Positions 29,792 to 40,551 of a stretch of 64,000 nucleotides of DNA are shown piece by piece. The stretch lies in the NCBI GenBank assembly GCA_030068145.1, contig JAPJBO010000270.1:186001-250000 (forward strand), in the 5' to 3' direction. The translations under genes and the position numbers were made by a program. The notes beneath the pieces are model-generated. The model made no database searches. It had not been told where the DNA came from and saw nothing but the letters and a program-made list of their open reading frames with translations. Origin of the DNA: Diplonema papillatum (taxonomy: Eukaryota; Euglenozoa; Diplonemea; Diplonemida; Diplonemidae). Position 1 is the stretch's first letter. Each line of letters starts with the position of its first letter.

Positions 29792-30382
29792 CTACTTTCC
29801 TTGCACTGGAGCCGTTTCAGGGTTTCCTATGTAAAGCCAAGGGGGGGCGCAGGATCTAAAGGAGATTTCAATGGAAGATTGACGGGCACGGCGCCAGAAT
29901 GAAAGCAAATAACAAAAATGTGTAGCACGGAGGGCGTGGAGACACAGGGAAGAAGTGATGCAAGGCAAAACGTCTGTGCCGGAGCCTCCCTTGAAAATCG
30001 CCTCCATTTCCGCTCTCTGGAACGGGACCGCTTTCCGTACCTCACCTGCGCTGCGCTCGTAGGCTTTGATAAGGTCCCCGACCTTCGTGGTTTTGATGTC
30101 AAACTTGTGGTGCACTGCAAGCATCTTGTTGAGCATTGAAAAAGCTGTCCAAAGCGATTTCGGCTGATACCCCTTTTCGTCCCGGAGGCTTTTGATGTAG
30201 AGGATGACATCTTCTTCTGTTGGCTTCGGGGTACCTCGAGTGCGACGTGAGGACCGAATGTGCCGAAGTAGGTCGTTGTACCTGGCTTGGCACTTGGCAT
30301 GTGTAGAGCTCTTCATGGAATCCTCGATTGCTTCCCTCGCCTCTGTCTTTCGCGCTTGCACATCTTTCTTTGCTTTTGGCAT
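29792..30382 (-). pseudogene. tyrosine-recombinase (Crypton-like) N-terminal fragment
   Basis: On the minus strand an ATG at 30382 starts MPKAKKDVQ and then a SAM-like core-binding region: ARYNDLLRHIRSSRR, EEDVILYIKSLRD and LWTAFSMLNKMLAVHH, followed by KAVPFQRAEMEAIF, where the catalytic domain should begin. The conserved Arg, His-x-x-Arg and Tyr of tyrosine recombinases are not found, and the frame ends in unrelated sequence. It is a truncated gene from a Crypton- or DIRS-like element. Flanking sequences containing GCGGAAAAGTCGCGTGG recur at both sides. Confidence 0.5.
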
Positions 30383-30559
30383 CCCACCCTCCCCTCTCCT
30401 GTGTGCGTGCGCACTCGAGTGCGGAAAAGTCGCGTGGTGCGGTGGAAAAGCCATCTCATTCACTCGAGAAAGTAGTTTTCTTTCACTCGTAGTTTTCCAG
30501 TGTGTCACTCGTGGCCTACGGCCACTCGTGGCACACTGGAAAACTACTCGTGAAAGAAA

Positions 30560-30905
30560 ACTTGGGTGCCATGGGGGGACTCCAGGTGGTCACTGAAGTC
30601 CGCGGTTCGGCTGCGGAAACACCAAACCCCGCTCGTGGGGCCAACAAGGACACGTCAGCGGAACGCCTCTGTTGCTGCAGCACGCAGCACCACGAAAGTT
30701 GTGACGCCGGCAAAGCACACCCGACACAGACCGAGGACAAACCGGAGAACCCGCTCCGCCTGCCGACGCGCCTTCCCGGGTGAGAGAAAGTACAGCCTTC
30801 AGCAGTTTCACCTTGACTAAGTGAGTGTTGCATACTGACGCAAAACAGGGCACAAGCAAAGGGAAGGGACGTGTTTTTTCGCCATCGATGTTGAGATTGG
30901 TGCAG
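30560..30905 (+). repeat. repeat shared with 47620-48095 (inverted)
   Basis: Matches the other locus over about 340 bases in opposite orientation. The minus strand here reads CNTHLVKVKLLKAVLSLTRE and the other locus encodes nearly the same peptide, so the repeat may derive from a coding region. Here it lacks the 28S rRNA insert found in the other copy. Confidence 0.75.
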
Positions 30906-31799
30906 TGATGGGGGAAGTCATCTGGGGTTCCGCGTACCATCCTCAAGACGATGAAAATGTGGAGATGCGAACCCCCTGCGCACACCTACCGAAAGCCACC
31001 TGGCTGAACTCCTCACAACTGATTTCACTCCTGAGGAGTTCAGTGAGGTTGCATTCCGAATCTCGACAAAAGACGCGCTTTCGTCGTCCAAATACGACGG
31101 CTGGGCCGCGTTCTTGAGGAGTGCGGTACTGTCGTGGACGAGAGGCGTCATGGAGAAGTTTCACGCCCCACGTTTGAGGCCCCCGCAAGCATCCGGCTTC
31201 TCATGGAACAAGTGCAGAAGCGGCTTCTGGCCAATGCCCACGTCCCGTCCGAAACGTGGGTACGATACCAATTCTGGCCGAGTACGTCGAACAGCACGGT
31301 TGCTGCCAGGTACACAAAACGGTTCCCAATGGTATTCGCGAGGCAGTCGCGTACACAGCGCAAGGCCCACGACTAGACGCCCACTACTGTCGGTGGCAGC
31401 AGCTCTACGCTGAAGGCTCACCTAGTCCCTTCGTACAACAGAAGCCTGAGCACAAGCAGACGACGGTTATTTCCCAGTGCAAAAAGTCGCCGAAAAAGCA
31501 AAGTGAGGGGCGCGCACCCCTCCGGACCCCCACCCCCCGACCGCTTGCCACCAAGACCACCCAGGAACCCACAGGCCAGGTGTCTTGTCAAACTATTTTT
31601 TTTAGAAAAAACTATTTTTTTTTTTGCGCGCGCGCGCGGAAAATTTTCAGGGGTCGGGGGACGCGGATCACAAAATAAAAATAGTCTGCCCTAAGTGCAT
31701 TTCCCAGTATTTCCCAATGAAAATGTGCCCCTAGGGGATTAGTTCCCTAAGGGCAAACAATTTCATTGGACTTTTTGCCAGGGAAGTGTACTTAGCAAA

Positions 31800-32490
31800 T
31801 TTTTAACAAATTTTCGGAAATTTTCGGATTTTTCGGATTTTGGCCATTTTTGCCGATTTTTCCAGATTTGGCCATTTTTGCCCAATTTTGCCGATTTTTC
31901 CACATTTTGGCCATTTTTGCCGATTTTTAGAGTTAAAGTTCGCTTGAAATTCCGGGGTTTTAGGGTCTCCGTGTGACCGTTCATGAATGGGTTCTCTTAG
32001 AGCAAGAAAGGGCGATGTGGTTACGGGTTGTATATTGCGTGCACGCTTTCGTTATGGGTTATGGCTAGCCATGTCCGGGACTGTTTGTGACCGACACCAA
32101 GTACATTCCTTCGTGGAGTGTAGTCTTGGGCCCCCCACGTTCTACAAGTTGAGCAGGGGTTGCCTTGTAGCCCGTACCGGTTTGTTGTCCGCGTTTATAT
32201 GTATTTTCTCGCAGTGTGGTGCTTGGATTTCGCGGCACTTGCGGTGCTTCACGTGGTGCGGGTTGTTTCCGTCCTAAAATAAGGTTTTTTTGGGTATTTT
32301 CCAGATTTTGGCCATTTTGCCGATTTTTCCAGATTTTCCAGAATTTGACCATTTTTGGCCATTTTTGCCGATTTTTCCAGATTATACACTGGACAATACG
32401 GCAAACTCGGCCAAAATGGCCAAAACCTGGAAAAATCGGCAAAAATGGCCAAAAATGGTCAAAATCTGGAAAAATCGGCCAAAATTTGCA
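31800..32490. repeat. inverted A/T-rich arrays (GGCCATTTTTGCCGATTTTT) around repeat copy C
   Basis: The left array (about 31800-31930) is built from GGCCATTTTTGCCGATTTTT. The right array (about 32280-32490) begins in the same orientation and turns into its reverse complement near 32390. Bases 31930-32155 between them are the reverse complement of dispersed-repeat copy B. Short outer arms (TTTGCCAGGGAAGTGTACTTAGC against GCTAAGTGCATTTCCCTGACAAA) make the block look like a foldback structure. Confidence 0.6.
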
Positions 32491-32659
32491 AAATCTGGAA
32501 AAAATGAAAATTTCCAAATTTTGCTCTAAAAAAATCTGCTAAGTGCATTTCCCTGACAAAAGTCAAGGTAACAATTTCCAAGTGGGACTAGTCCCCTAAG
32601 GGCATATTTCACATTGGGACTAGTCCCCTATGGCACCTTACCCATATTTATATATCATA

Positions 32660-33616
32660 CCTTGCATTCCGACGGACTCCGTCGGACTCACACGGATTAG
32701 AAATACTCCTACACGGAGGGTCAGCCTGAGGTCCGCGTGGCTGATTTCGACCGAAGAAAACTCAGGATATCTTGTATTCTTAGCATTTTTTTAGTATTCT
32801 TCACCTCTACTCCGTGTCTTCTGGGCCAAAGCGACCAGTGACAAGAGAAGAGGAGGCACGAAAACTGAGCCGGAGGAGGGGGCGGTACAATGGGAAGGTC
32901 AAAGGGCTCGAAAAACAAGCTAAAGTCCAGCAAGTCTGAATAGGCCAACAAGAAGAGAAGGGTGGCTATGACCAGGCAGACCAGCAGCGAACAGACCAAT
33001 GAAACACCAATTCGATTCGCCCGTCTCGGTTGTTGTCCCATCAATTCTTGGTCCGCTCTTTGAGCCAGGAGAGGGACTCCGACGGTGGAAGCTGGCGAGG
33101 CAGCCTCACAGTCTGGAGGTTGCCTCGCAGCCAACAGCTAGCTGGTACCCACGCCAGAGAAAGGCCATCGACAGGAAGGGCACATGAGACCTGTGGTGAG
33201 TATGCACAGAAGCCGATACGGGACCCCTTGCTCAACGACGACAGCTCTTGTCCGTGGGAATAACCTTGCTCAACAACCGCTCTAATTCGGTTCCCTCCGG
33301 CTCTCCAATGTGTCATGTGTCTCTATTATGTGTAAACCCCCTACACGTATATTATTTACTCTTATATTTAATTTCATTTATTATTTACTTCCCGTGTAAT
33401 ATTTACCCATTCCATTTAAGAGAAAAGTACCTTAGGGGCCTAGGAACAAATTTAAATGACCTTGGGGCCTAATCGGGGACCTTTAGGTCCTCAAAATGAT
33501 TTAAAAATTTGTTTTTCCCGGGGGAAAAATGATTTAAAAATTTGTTCGAGACTGGAGGTCCTATGAACATGCAATGTGAATAGCCTCTATTCGAGCCAAC
33601 CCCACTTTTCTCTACA
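32660..33616. other. no gene; A/T-rich spacer
   Basis: Contains a short palindrome CCGACGGACTCCGTCGG near 32670, a variant of the GGGGACTAGTCC-type end near 33425-33480 and a stretch (33552-33602) duplicated at 36176-36226. Confidence 0.4.
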
Positions 33617-33960
33617 TGAGCCAATTCACCTACCCCCTGATCGAGTGTAATCGAGCGTAATCGAGTGTAATCGAGTGTAATCGAGTGTAATCGAGCGTAA
33701 TAGAGTGTAGTAGAGTGTAGTAGAGCGTTGTAGAGTGTGATCGAGATTGACACTAGTATTTTGGGTTCGACCACTGGTGGACCCCTGACTGGCCCATGGG
33801 CGATGTGCATATGAGACCGGAAGCTCTCGAGATGAAGATGTTCTAAATCATGGCAGCGAGCACGGGGACTGCAGGCGGGTTGGTGGCGAAAAGGGACAGA
33901 AAGATCTTCGAGCGACTGTGAGCAGCCTAGCAAGACGGGATGATGAATGATGAAGAAGCG

Positions 33961-34434
33961 CTAAGTGATCGCAAAGGTCCTTGTCTGGCGACCGACCTTC
34001 CTTGAAAGGAAGGTCGGTAGCCAGACATTTTTGGACGGCTTTGTCAGCAAGGTGCAGGCGATGCACGGGCTCCATGATGACCTCGTCAACGGCCCCACAG
34101 GCGTACACTCACTAGCCGTCGTGAAGAGGCCTCTGTCTGTAACCACCTTTTTCATCCTTGGGAGCAGTGCATCGCCAGGGAGATCGAACCCCAAGGCAAG
34201 GAGCGACTCTTGCAGCTTCTGAAAGTAATCCAGCACGTACTGGAGATACTTGGTTGTCGTTGCTGGATCCTTCTGCCGCACAAGTGCTGCAAACACAAGC
34301 CGCATCCTCCATCTCTGCTCCATCGTGTCCAGGTACGAGAACGTCAGGCAGAGGATATCTTTGCTCCCCGGAAGCTCTCCTGCATCCCCGGCAATGACGA
34401 AGTCACCACCCCCAAGCCGGAGCAGAAACTCCAT
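33961..34434 (-). CDS. unassigned protein of the 2.16-kb element (possible transposase part)
   Basis: A 157-codon frame, MEFLLRLGGGDFVIAG..., with KDILCLTFSYLD, TKYLQYVLDYFQKLQ and MKKVVTDRGLF. The order of a possible D-containing strand, a helical stretch and VVTDRG weakly resembles the centre of MULE-type DDE enzymes, but no complete motif set is present. The second copy of the element carries it at 39667-40164. The 3' end includes a 44-base hairpin (33983-34027). Confidence 0.3.
   Translation of the reverse strand: MEFLLRLGGGDFVIAGDAGELPGSKDILCLTFSYLDTMEQRWRMRLVFAALVRQKDPATTTKYLQYVLDYFQKLQESLLALGFDLPGDALLPRMKKVVTDRGLFTTASECTPVGPLTRSSWSPCIACTLLTKPSKNVWLPTFLSRKVGRQTRTFAIT
33983..34027. repeat. 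44-base near-perfect hairpin
   Basis: GTCTGGC and CCGACCTTCCTT pair with AGGAAGGTCGG and GCCAGAC around a GAA loop. The same hairpin is at about 40065-40110 in the inverted copy. Confidence 0.8.
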
Positions 34435-34577
34435 GTCACCGAGGACAAGGTGCCTACCGAGCGCTCGGCGAACACCCTATCGCCTGGAACTGGCCCGCAC
34501 CGAATGCCTAAAGGCTCAAGTACTAACTGCGCTAAATTTAATATATGCGAGCTATTGCGAGATAGTGTGGTACTCAT

Positions 34578-35288
34578 TTGCATGCAAATGACTCCCCACT
34601 GACGCAACAAGAAGACGCCGATGCTCTATCGAATCACGCGATGGATGAGGTTCAGAGACGAGCGACAGCCGAGTATCGGGACTCGGCGACCGCGAAATCG
34701 TACGCGATGAAGAGCGCGATGCGACGGCTGACGAGTATCGTGCAGACGCCGATTCACCCGGCGCTTGAGATGCAAGTCAACGTCCTGACGTCTCTCGGAG
34801 GCGGGAACATGGCCGGACTCAACAAGAGACCACAAATAGCAAACCAGCAGGCGTTTGAAGCTGTGATGCGCGCCTACGAAGCCGCCGCACGAGAGCAGAC
34901 GGCGAAGTAGGCCGGCGACAAGGTGCGAGCCGTACCGCAGGCTGGGCTCCACAAAGCTGCAACACTGAATGGCAGTTTTCGACCGCAGACGCATTACCCG
35001 TCGGGATGGGAGCGCAAGCAGGCTCGATGGAATCACGAAGTCAAGCAGGAGAGACGAACTGCGCAGACTGAGCGCAAGACGTGCACCAAGGGCAGACCAG
35101 GACGTTGGGACCGTGCGAAGTCGAAGAAGGAGTCCAAAAGCGAAGCAACAACACCAACGCGGAAACGCAACTCGAAGGCAGCCAAGCGGGCCTCCAGTGA
35201 AGTAACGAAGCTCATCCGAGTGTCCGATGAAACCCCTTGTCAATACCACCCAACGACTGCGACGCGCGTGCGAAATGTCGGACGCTAG
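34578..35288 (+). CDS. unassigned basic protein of the 2.16-kb element, one in-frame TAG
   Basis: One frame runs from 34578 to 35288 with a single TAG at 34908-34910. The upstream part contains DEVQRRATAEYRD and helical segments. The downstream part is strongly basic (KQERRTAQTERKTCTKGR). The same TAG is in the inverted copy (39851-38823), so it predates the duplication. It could be a real stop with two genes or a shared mutation. No family is recognised. Confidence 0.35.
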
Positions 35289-35771
35289 CGTCTGTCAAGA
35301 GCATGCGTGACTCAGCCGTGTTTTAAAGGTGAGATGAGAGGCACCGGCTCACTCTGTCAAAGGACTATACTAACGCAACAAGAAGACGAGCTAATGCGAG
35401 ATAGTGGTACCCGAGCCCGTACGCACTCGACAACCTGCTTCCGTGAGTCAGCCCGAGCTTCCTGGTCTCCAGCTACACTGCCTGTCGCGGTCATTTTTTC
35501 AGACTAATATTCTTGTTTTTATTCCAATTTCAATATCCTGTCATCAGCACCTTTTTAGCCCCGGAAGAAGGTGCGTTAGTGGGCCCGTTGAACCGGCCTA
35601 TCAAGATTGGCTGAGTGTCACGCCTTTAATCAATTACTGCAGTACCCCCCCAATTCACCCAAATGTTGATCGAGTGTAATCGAGCGTAATCGAGCGTAAT
35701 CGAGTGTAATCGAGTGTAATCGACGCGTAATCGAGCTAAAGTCACTTTCAGGGGGGCTAGGTGAATTGGCT

Positions 35772-35773
<2 letters not shown>

Positions 35774-35826
<53 letters not shown>
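35774..35826. repeat. TA microsatellite
   Basis: About 26 AT units directly after the right end of element copy 1. A shorter TA tract follows the outer end of copy 2 at 40551. Confidence 0.95.
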
Positions 35827-35828
<2 letters not shown>

Positions 35829-35957
35829 GTCTTCGGAAAAATATTGGATAGGAAAATATTTGGATAGGAAATATTTTGGATAAAACGGCCTTCCGCGGAA
35901 CATTTGGATATTTTTCCAGAAATTTGTTTTTGAATTTATCATGCAGGGTCAAAACCT

Positions 35958-36030
35958 TGCCAGCCAGGGAATCGAACCAGCGACCCTCAGGTTATCAATC
36001 TGGCCCTGACCGCTATACCAGGTGTGCCCC
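35958..36030 (-). tRNA. degenerate tRNA-like sequence
   Basis: On the minus strand it has an A-box-like TGGTATAGCGG, a TTGATAA loop (GAT, Ile-type anticodon) and the B box GGTTCGATTCC. The T stem and part of the anticodon stem do not pair well, so it is a pseudogene or a SINE head rather than a functional tRNA. Confidence 0.35.
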
Positions 36031-36053
36031 TGAATTTTCGGATTTTTGGCACA

Positions 36054-36121
36054 AGTAGCGTAGTCGTCAGTGCACTCAACCATGACTCTTTTGGTCGCCG
36101 GTTCGAGTCCCACTCTGGGTG
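36054..36121 (+). tRNA. degenerate tRNA-like sequence
   Basis: Contains TAGCGTAGTCGTCAGTG (A-box-like), ACTCTTTTG in the anticodon position and the B box GGTTCGAGTCC. Stems are imperfect. It lies 24 bases from, and opposite to, the tRNA-like piece at 35958. Confidence 0.3.
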
Positions 36122-36239
36122 TTTTTTTTTTCCTCGAAAAATAGCCAGGAGGAGGCACAATTTTTCAATTTTTCGAGACCGGAGGTCCTATGAACATGCA
36201 ATGTGAATAGCCTCTATTCGAGCCAACCCGGATTTTCCT

Positions 36240-36600
36240 GGTGCAAAAAGTGTATTGTTTTTGGAAAGCGCTGAGCTAGCTTTTTTTCCTTCCAAAAGGT
36301 ATGCGGGTGGCAGAGTGACCGGGCGTGGGCCCGGGTTCGGACCCCGCCCATGACACTTTTCCGGTCGATGATTGTTTTCGAGGGTTGTTGCGTTTCCGGG
36401 TCCAATGTGCCCGAAATTTGCGTTTTTTGCGGAGTTCCTCAGTATCTCGCGGCATTTGGGTCACCACGGGAAACGGAGTCGGGGGGGGGTCCGGGGGGGT
36501 CTCCCCCCCGGGTACGGGTACTGGCGCCGAACTTGCCACAGGCTAAACGTTACCGAGATAAATTTTTTGACCGACCCCCCCCATAAATGGAGGCCGGGTC
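36240..36600 (+). mobile_element. tRNA-derived SINE-like element, copy 1
   Basis: Begins near GTGTATTGTTTTTGG. It has a shortened tRNA-like head, GGGTGGCAGAGTGACCGG and GGGTTCGGACCCC, and then a body with TTTCCGGTCGATGATT and GCCCGAAATTTGCGTTTTTT. The inverted copy at about 38085-38380 matches head, body and upstream part. Confidence 0.6.
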
Positions 36601-36766
36601 TCCAAGAAATGGGGTCTGAAAATCGTCTTTTTTTATCGGCATGCAGGAACAAGTCAGATTTGACTCCCCACAGAATTCTACGGGGGTGCCGATGCGGTCC
36701 CGTGACAGAACTACGCGATTCCTCAAAAGTACGTGCGCTCGGCTAAAGGCCGGCGCGGGGCGAGCT

Positions 36767-36970
36767 GTTAAAGTTCAGGAAACAGTAAAGTTCGGGTGAA
36801 GCTAAGTTCGGGTGAAGCACGGCTGAGTTCGGGCGAAGAAAAGTTCGGGCGAAGCCAAGTTCCAGTGAACCAAGTTCGGGCAGCTGAGTCCGGGCGAAGC
36901 TAAGTTCCGGTGAAGCAAAGCAAAGTTCGGGCGAAGCAAAGTTCGGGTTCTGGTGATGCTGAGTTCGGCG
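36767..36970 (+). repeat. 16-base minisatellite (AAGTTCGGGCGAAGCT), array 1
   Basis: Imperfect head-to-tail units introduced by GTGCGCTCGGCTAAAGGCC. The same introducing sequence precedes array 2 at 37615. The frames read through it have no coding meaning. Confidence 0.8.
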
Positions 36971-37614
36971 TGTGGTAGCAACGTGGCGACCAACAACCAG
37001 AGGTTTGGAAAAGTTTCAACCTAACCGGTCACTCAGATACATGTTCTCATTTACCACGCTTTAAGTGCTTTACCATGTGGTGCACAGCTGATTCCTGGTG
37101 TGTGAAGTTAAGACAACACAGGCTATGGAAGGGGGTGGGGGTTGGTACAACATGTCCGCATTTTTGCGGTAGAATCCACTACAGCAGTGAAGAAATACAG
37201 CCTTAGAGCTACAAGCACTTTTCGGGTAAAGACGAAAAGCCGTGGTGGCCAACACGTACCACGAGGGGGCTACGGTGACTCAAGTGCGACTGGGCCTCAC
37301 TGAACCTCAGCAGAGAACGCGAGGGCTGAAGTGGCTCGCACCGTCGCCGCCTTTCAGTCATTTTTTCGAAAAAAATTTCGAGATTTTTTTCGAGATTTTT
37401 TGGACAAGTACATTTTCGGCACAATTCCCAATGGACAACAAATTTTAAATCATTTTGAGGACCTAAAGGCCCCAAAATGCATTTTTCAAATTGTTGACAA
37501 AATTTGCCCAGTATTTTGTGCAGGCATTGTACTTAGCGATTTTTGAGCATGTTCGTATTTTTCCCCCGGGAAAAAGTACGTGCGCTCGGCTAAGGCCGGC
37601 GCGTGGCGAGACTG

Positions 37615-38065
37615 GAGGCAGCAGTTAAAGTTCGGGGAACAGCAAAGTTCGGGCGAAGCTAAGTTCGGGCGAAACAAAGTTCGGGCGAAGCAAAGTTCGG
37701 GCGAAGCTAAGTTCGGGTGAAGCAAAGTTCTGGTGAAGCAAAGTTCGGGCGAAGGTGAAGCTAAGTTCGGGCGAAACAAAGTCCGGGCGAAGCTAAGTTC
37801 TGGGTGAAGCAAAGTTCGGGTTCTGAAGCTAAATCGGGCGAAACAAAGTTCGGGTGAAGCAAAGTTCGGGCGAAGCTAAGTTCGGGTGAAGCAAAGTTCT
37901 GGTGAAGCTAAGTTCGGGCGAAACAAAGTTCGGGCGAAACAAAGTTCGGGCGAAGCTAAGTTCGGGTGAGCAAAGTTAGGTGAAGCAAAGTTCGGGCGAA
38001 GCAAAGCTCGGGTGAAGCTAAGTTCGGGCGAAACAAAGTCCGGGCGAAGCTAAGTTCGGGTGTAA
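37615..38065 (+). repeat. 16-base minisatellite (AAGTTCGGGCGAAGCT), array 2
   Basis: About 28 units, with the same header (GTACGTGCGCTCGGCTAAGG at about 37577) as array 1. It ends at the SINE-like copy. Confidence 0.85.
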
Positions 38066-38084
38066 AGTTTGGCCTCGTACCCGG

Positions 38085-38380
38085 GGCCCAGCACGGGGGG
38101 GGGGCGCCCTGGGGCAGCCTTTTCCCGCCGCCCCCCCCTCCGGTATTTCTCCGGGGGGCTGAGAAACTCCGCAAAAAACGCAAATTTCGGGCACATCAGG
38201 CCCCGAAACGACAGCAAACCTCGAAATAATCTTCGACCGGAAAAGTTTCATGGGCGGGGTTTGAACCCGGACACACCGGCCTGAAGGCCGACACCCGCTC
38301 ACTCTGCCACCCATATACATTTTCCCAGGGGGAGAAAAAGCCAGCTCCGCGCTATTATCTAGTTCAAAAACAATACACTT
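38085..38380 (-). mobile_element. tRNA-derived SINE-like element, copy 2
   Basis: The minus strand reads GTGTATTGTTTTTGAAC, then a fuller tRNA-like head (GGGTGGCAGAGTGAGCGG, a hairpin CGGCCTTCAGGCCG with TCA in the anticodon position, GGGTTCAAACCCC) and the body shared with copy 1 through TTTGCGTTTTTTGCGGAG. The intact B box would allow RNA polymerase III transcription. Confidence 0.6.
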
Positions 38381-38393
38381 TTTTAGTGTAGCT

Positions 38394-40551
38394 ACACTCG
38401 ATTACACTCGATTACGCTCGATTACGCTCGATTACACTCGATCAACATTTGGGTGAATTGGGGGGGTACTGCAGTAATTGATTAAAGGCGTGACACTCAG
38501 CCAATCTTGATAGGCCGGTTCAACGGGCCCACTAACGCACCTTCTTCCGGGGCTAAAAAGGTGCTGATGACAGGATATTGAAATTGGAATAAAAACAAGA
38601 ATATTAGTCTGAAAAAATGACCGCGACAGGCAGTGTAGCTGGAGACCAGGAAGCTCGGGCTGACTCACGGAAGCAGGTTGTCGAGTGCGTACGGGCTCGG
38701 GTACCACTATCTCGCATTAGCTCGTCTTCTTGTTGCGTTAGTATAGTCCTTTGACAGAGTGAGCCGATGCCTCTCATCTCACCTTTAAAACACGGCTGAG
38801 TCACGCATGCTCTTGACAGACGCTAGCGTCCGACATTTCGCACGCGCGTCGCAGTCGTTGGGTGGTATTGACAAGGGGTTTCATCGGACACTCGGATGAG
38901 CTTCGTTACTTCACTGGAGGCCCGCTTGGCTGCCTTCGAGTTGCGTTTCCGCGTTGGTGTTGTTGCTTCGCTTTTGGACTCCTTCTTCGACTTCGCACGG
39001 TCCCAACGTCCTGGTCTGCCCTTGGTGCACGTCTTGCGCTCAGTCTGCGCAGTTCGTCTCTCCTGCTTGACTTCGTGATTCCATCGAGCCTGCTTGCGCT
39101 CCCATCCCGACGGGTAATGCGTCTGCGGTCGAAAACTGCCATTCAGTGTTGCAGCTTTGCGGAGCCCAGCCTGCGGTACGGCTCGCACCTTGTCGCCGGC
39201 CTACTTCGCCGTCTGCTCTCGTGCGGCGGCTTCGTAGGCGCGCATCACAGCTTCAAACGCCTGCTGGTTTGCTATTTGTGGTCTCTTGTTGAGTCCGGCC
39301 ATGTTCCCGCCTCCGAGAGACGTCAGGACGTTGACTTGCATCTCAAGCGCCGGGTGAATCGGCGTCTGCACGATACTCGTCAGCCGTCGCATCGCGCTCT
39401 TCATCGCGTACGATTTCGCGGTCGCCGAGTCCCGATACTCGGCTGTCGCTCGTCTCTGAACCTCATCCATCGCGTGATTCGATAGAGCATCGGCGTCTTC
39501 TTGTTGCGTCAGTGGGGAGTCATTTGCATGCAAATGAGTACCACAATAGCTCGCATATATTAAATTTAGCGCAGTTAGTACTTGAGCCTTTAGGCATTCC
39601 GTGCGGGCCAGTTCCAGGCGATAGGGTGTTCGCCGAGCGCTCGGTAGGCACCTTGTCCTCGGTGACATGGAGTTTCTGCTCCGGCTTGGGGGTGGTGACT
39701 TCGTCATTGCCGGGGATGCAGGAGAGCTTCCGGGGAGCAAAGATATCCTCTGCCTGACGTTCTCGTACCTGGACACGATGGAGCAGAGATGGAGGATGCG
39801 GCTTGTGTTTGCAGCACTTGTGTGGCAGAAGGATCCAGCAACGACAACCAAGTATCTCCAGTACGTGCTGGATTACTTTCAGAAGCTGCAAGAGTCGCTC
39901 CTTGCCTTGGGGTTCGATCTCCCTGGCGATGCACTGCTCCCAAGGATGAAAAAGATGGTTACAGACAGAGGCCTCTTCACGACGGCTAGTGAGTGTACGC
40001 CTGTGGGGCCGTTGACGAGGTCATCATGGAGCCCGTGCATCGCCTGCACCTTGCTGACAAAAATGTCTGGCTACCGACCTTCCTTTCAAGGAAGGTCGGT
40101 CGCCAGACAAGGACCTTTGCGATCACTTAGCGCTTCTTCATCATTCATCATCCCGTCTTGCTAGGCTGCTCACAGTCGCTCGAAGATCTTTCTGTCCCTT
40201 TTCGCCACCAACCCGCCTGCAGTCCCCGTGCTTGCTGCCATGATTTAGAACATCTTCATCTCGAGAGCTTCCGGTCTCATATGCACATCGCCCACTTGCC
40301 TGCGGTTTCCGTCCCGCGTATGCTTATGCTTGGCACGTCTTGGGCCAGACAGTGGTCAACATGGTCGCCCATGGGCCAGTCAGGGGTCCACCAGTGGTCG
40401 AACCCAAAATACTAGTGTCAATCTCGATCACACTCTACAACGCTCTACTACACTCTACTACACTCTATTACGCTCGATTACACTCGATTACACTCGATTA
40501 CACTCGATTACGCTCGATTACACTCGATCAGGGGGTAGGTGAATTGGCTCA
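38394..40551. mobile_element. 2.16-kb TIR element, copy 2, inverted, inner end truncated
   Basis: Reverse complement of 33617-35720. The outer end GGTGAATTGGCTCA abuts a TA tract, and the inner terminal repeat is missing. It has about 70 extra bases near 40295-40365 and lacks a 10-base stretch relative to copy 1. It carries the same frames (39667-40164 plus; 39851-38823 minus). Confidence 0.75.

Larger units (their letters stand above)
29594..31691. mobile_element. Harbinger-like TIR element with TAA duplication
   Basis: Flanked by TAA (29591-29593 and 31692-31694). Inverted ends are GGGCAGACTATTTTT, then a T run and GATCCGCGTCC followed by GCGCG. A 3-base TAA/TTA duplication with GGG ends is typical of PIF/Harbinger elements. 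Its interior contains a tyrosine-recombinase fragment and the repeat 30560-30905 but no recognisable Harbinger transposase. A partial relative ends at 48293. Confidence 0.65.
29483..32652. mobile_element. element with GGGGACTAGTCCC double-palindrome ends
   Basis: The left end (29483-29560) has AGTGCCTTAGGGGACTAGTCC, ATGTGAAATGTGCCC and a second GGGGACTAGTCCC. The right end (32580-32652) is its reverse complement with few changes. The ends enclose about 3.2 kb that includes the younger element 29594-31691, a Crypton-like gene remnant, A/T-rich arrays and dispersed-repeat copy C. Variants of the end occur at 31735 and 33425. No transposase that clearly belongs to it is seen. Confidence 0.6.
33617..35773. 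mobile_element. 2.16-kb TIR element, copy 1
   Basis: Ends are TGAGCCAATTCACCTA and its inverse TAGGTGAATTGGCTCA, with ATCGAGTGTA/ATCGAGCGTA repeats next to both. The right end abuts a TA microsatellite, as does the outer end of the second, inverted copy at 38394-40551. The copies are nearly identical apart from small indels, so they are recent or a segmental inversion-duplication. Two frames inside are described separately. Confidence 0.75.

Noticed and set aside
33640..33750. Regular ATCGAGTGTA units resembling a CRISPR array
   Set aside because: Units are contiguous 10-mers without unique spacers, and they occur at the ends of a eukaryotic transposon.
35774..35826. TA tract as promoter or origin
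   Set aside because: A plain microsatellite at an element boundary; nothing supports a regulatory role.
37486..38183. Repeat peptides such as FRPNLASPELCF on the minus strand
   Set aside because: Frames through the 16-base minisatellite.
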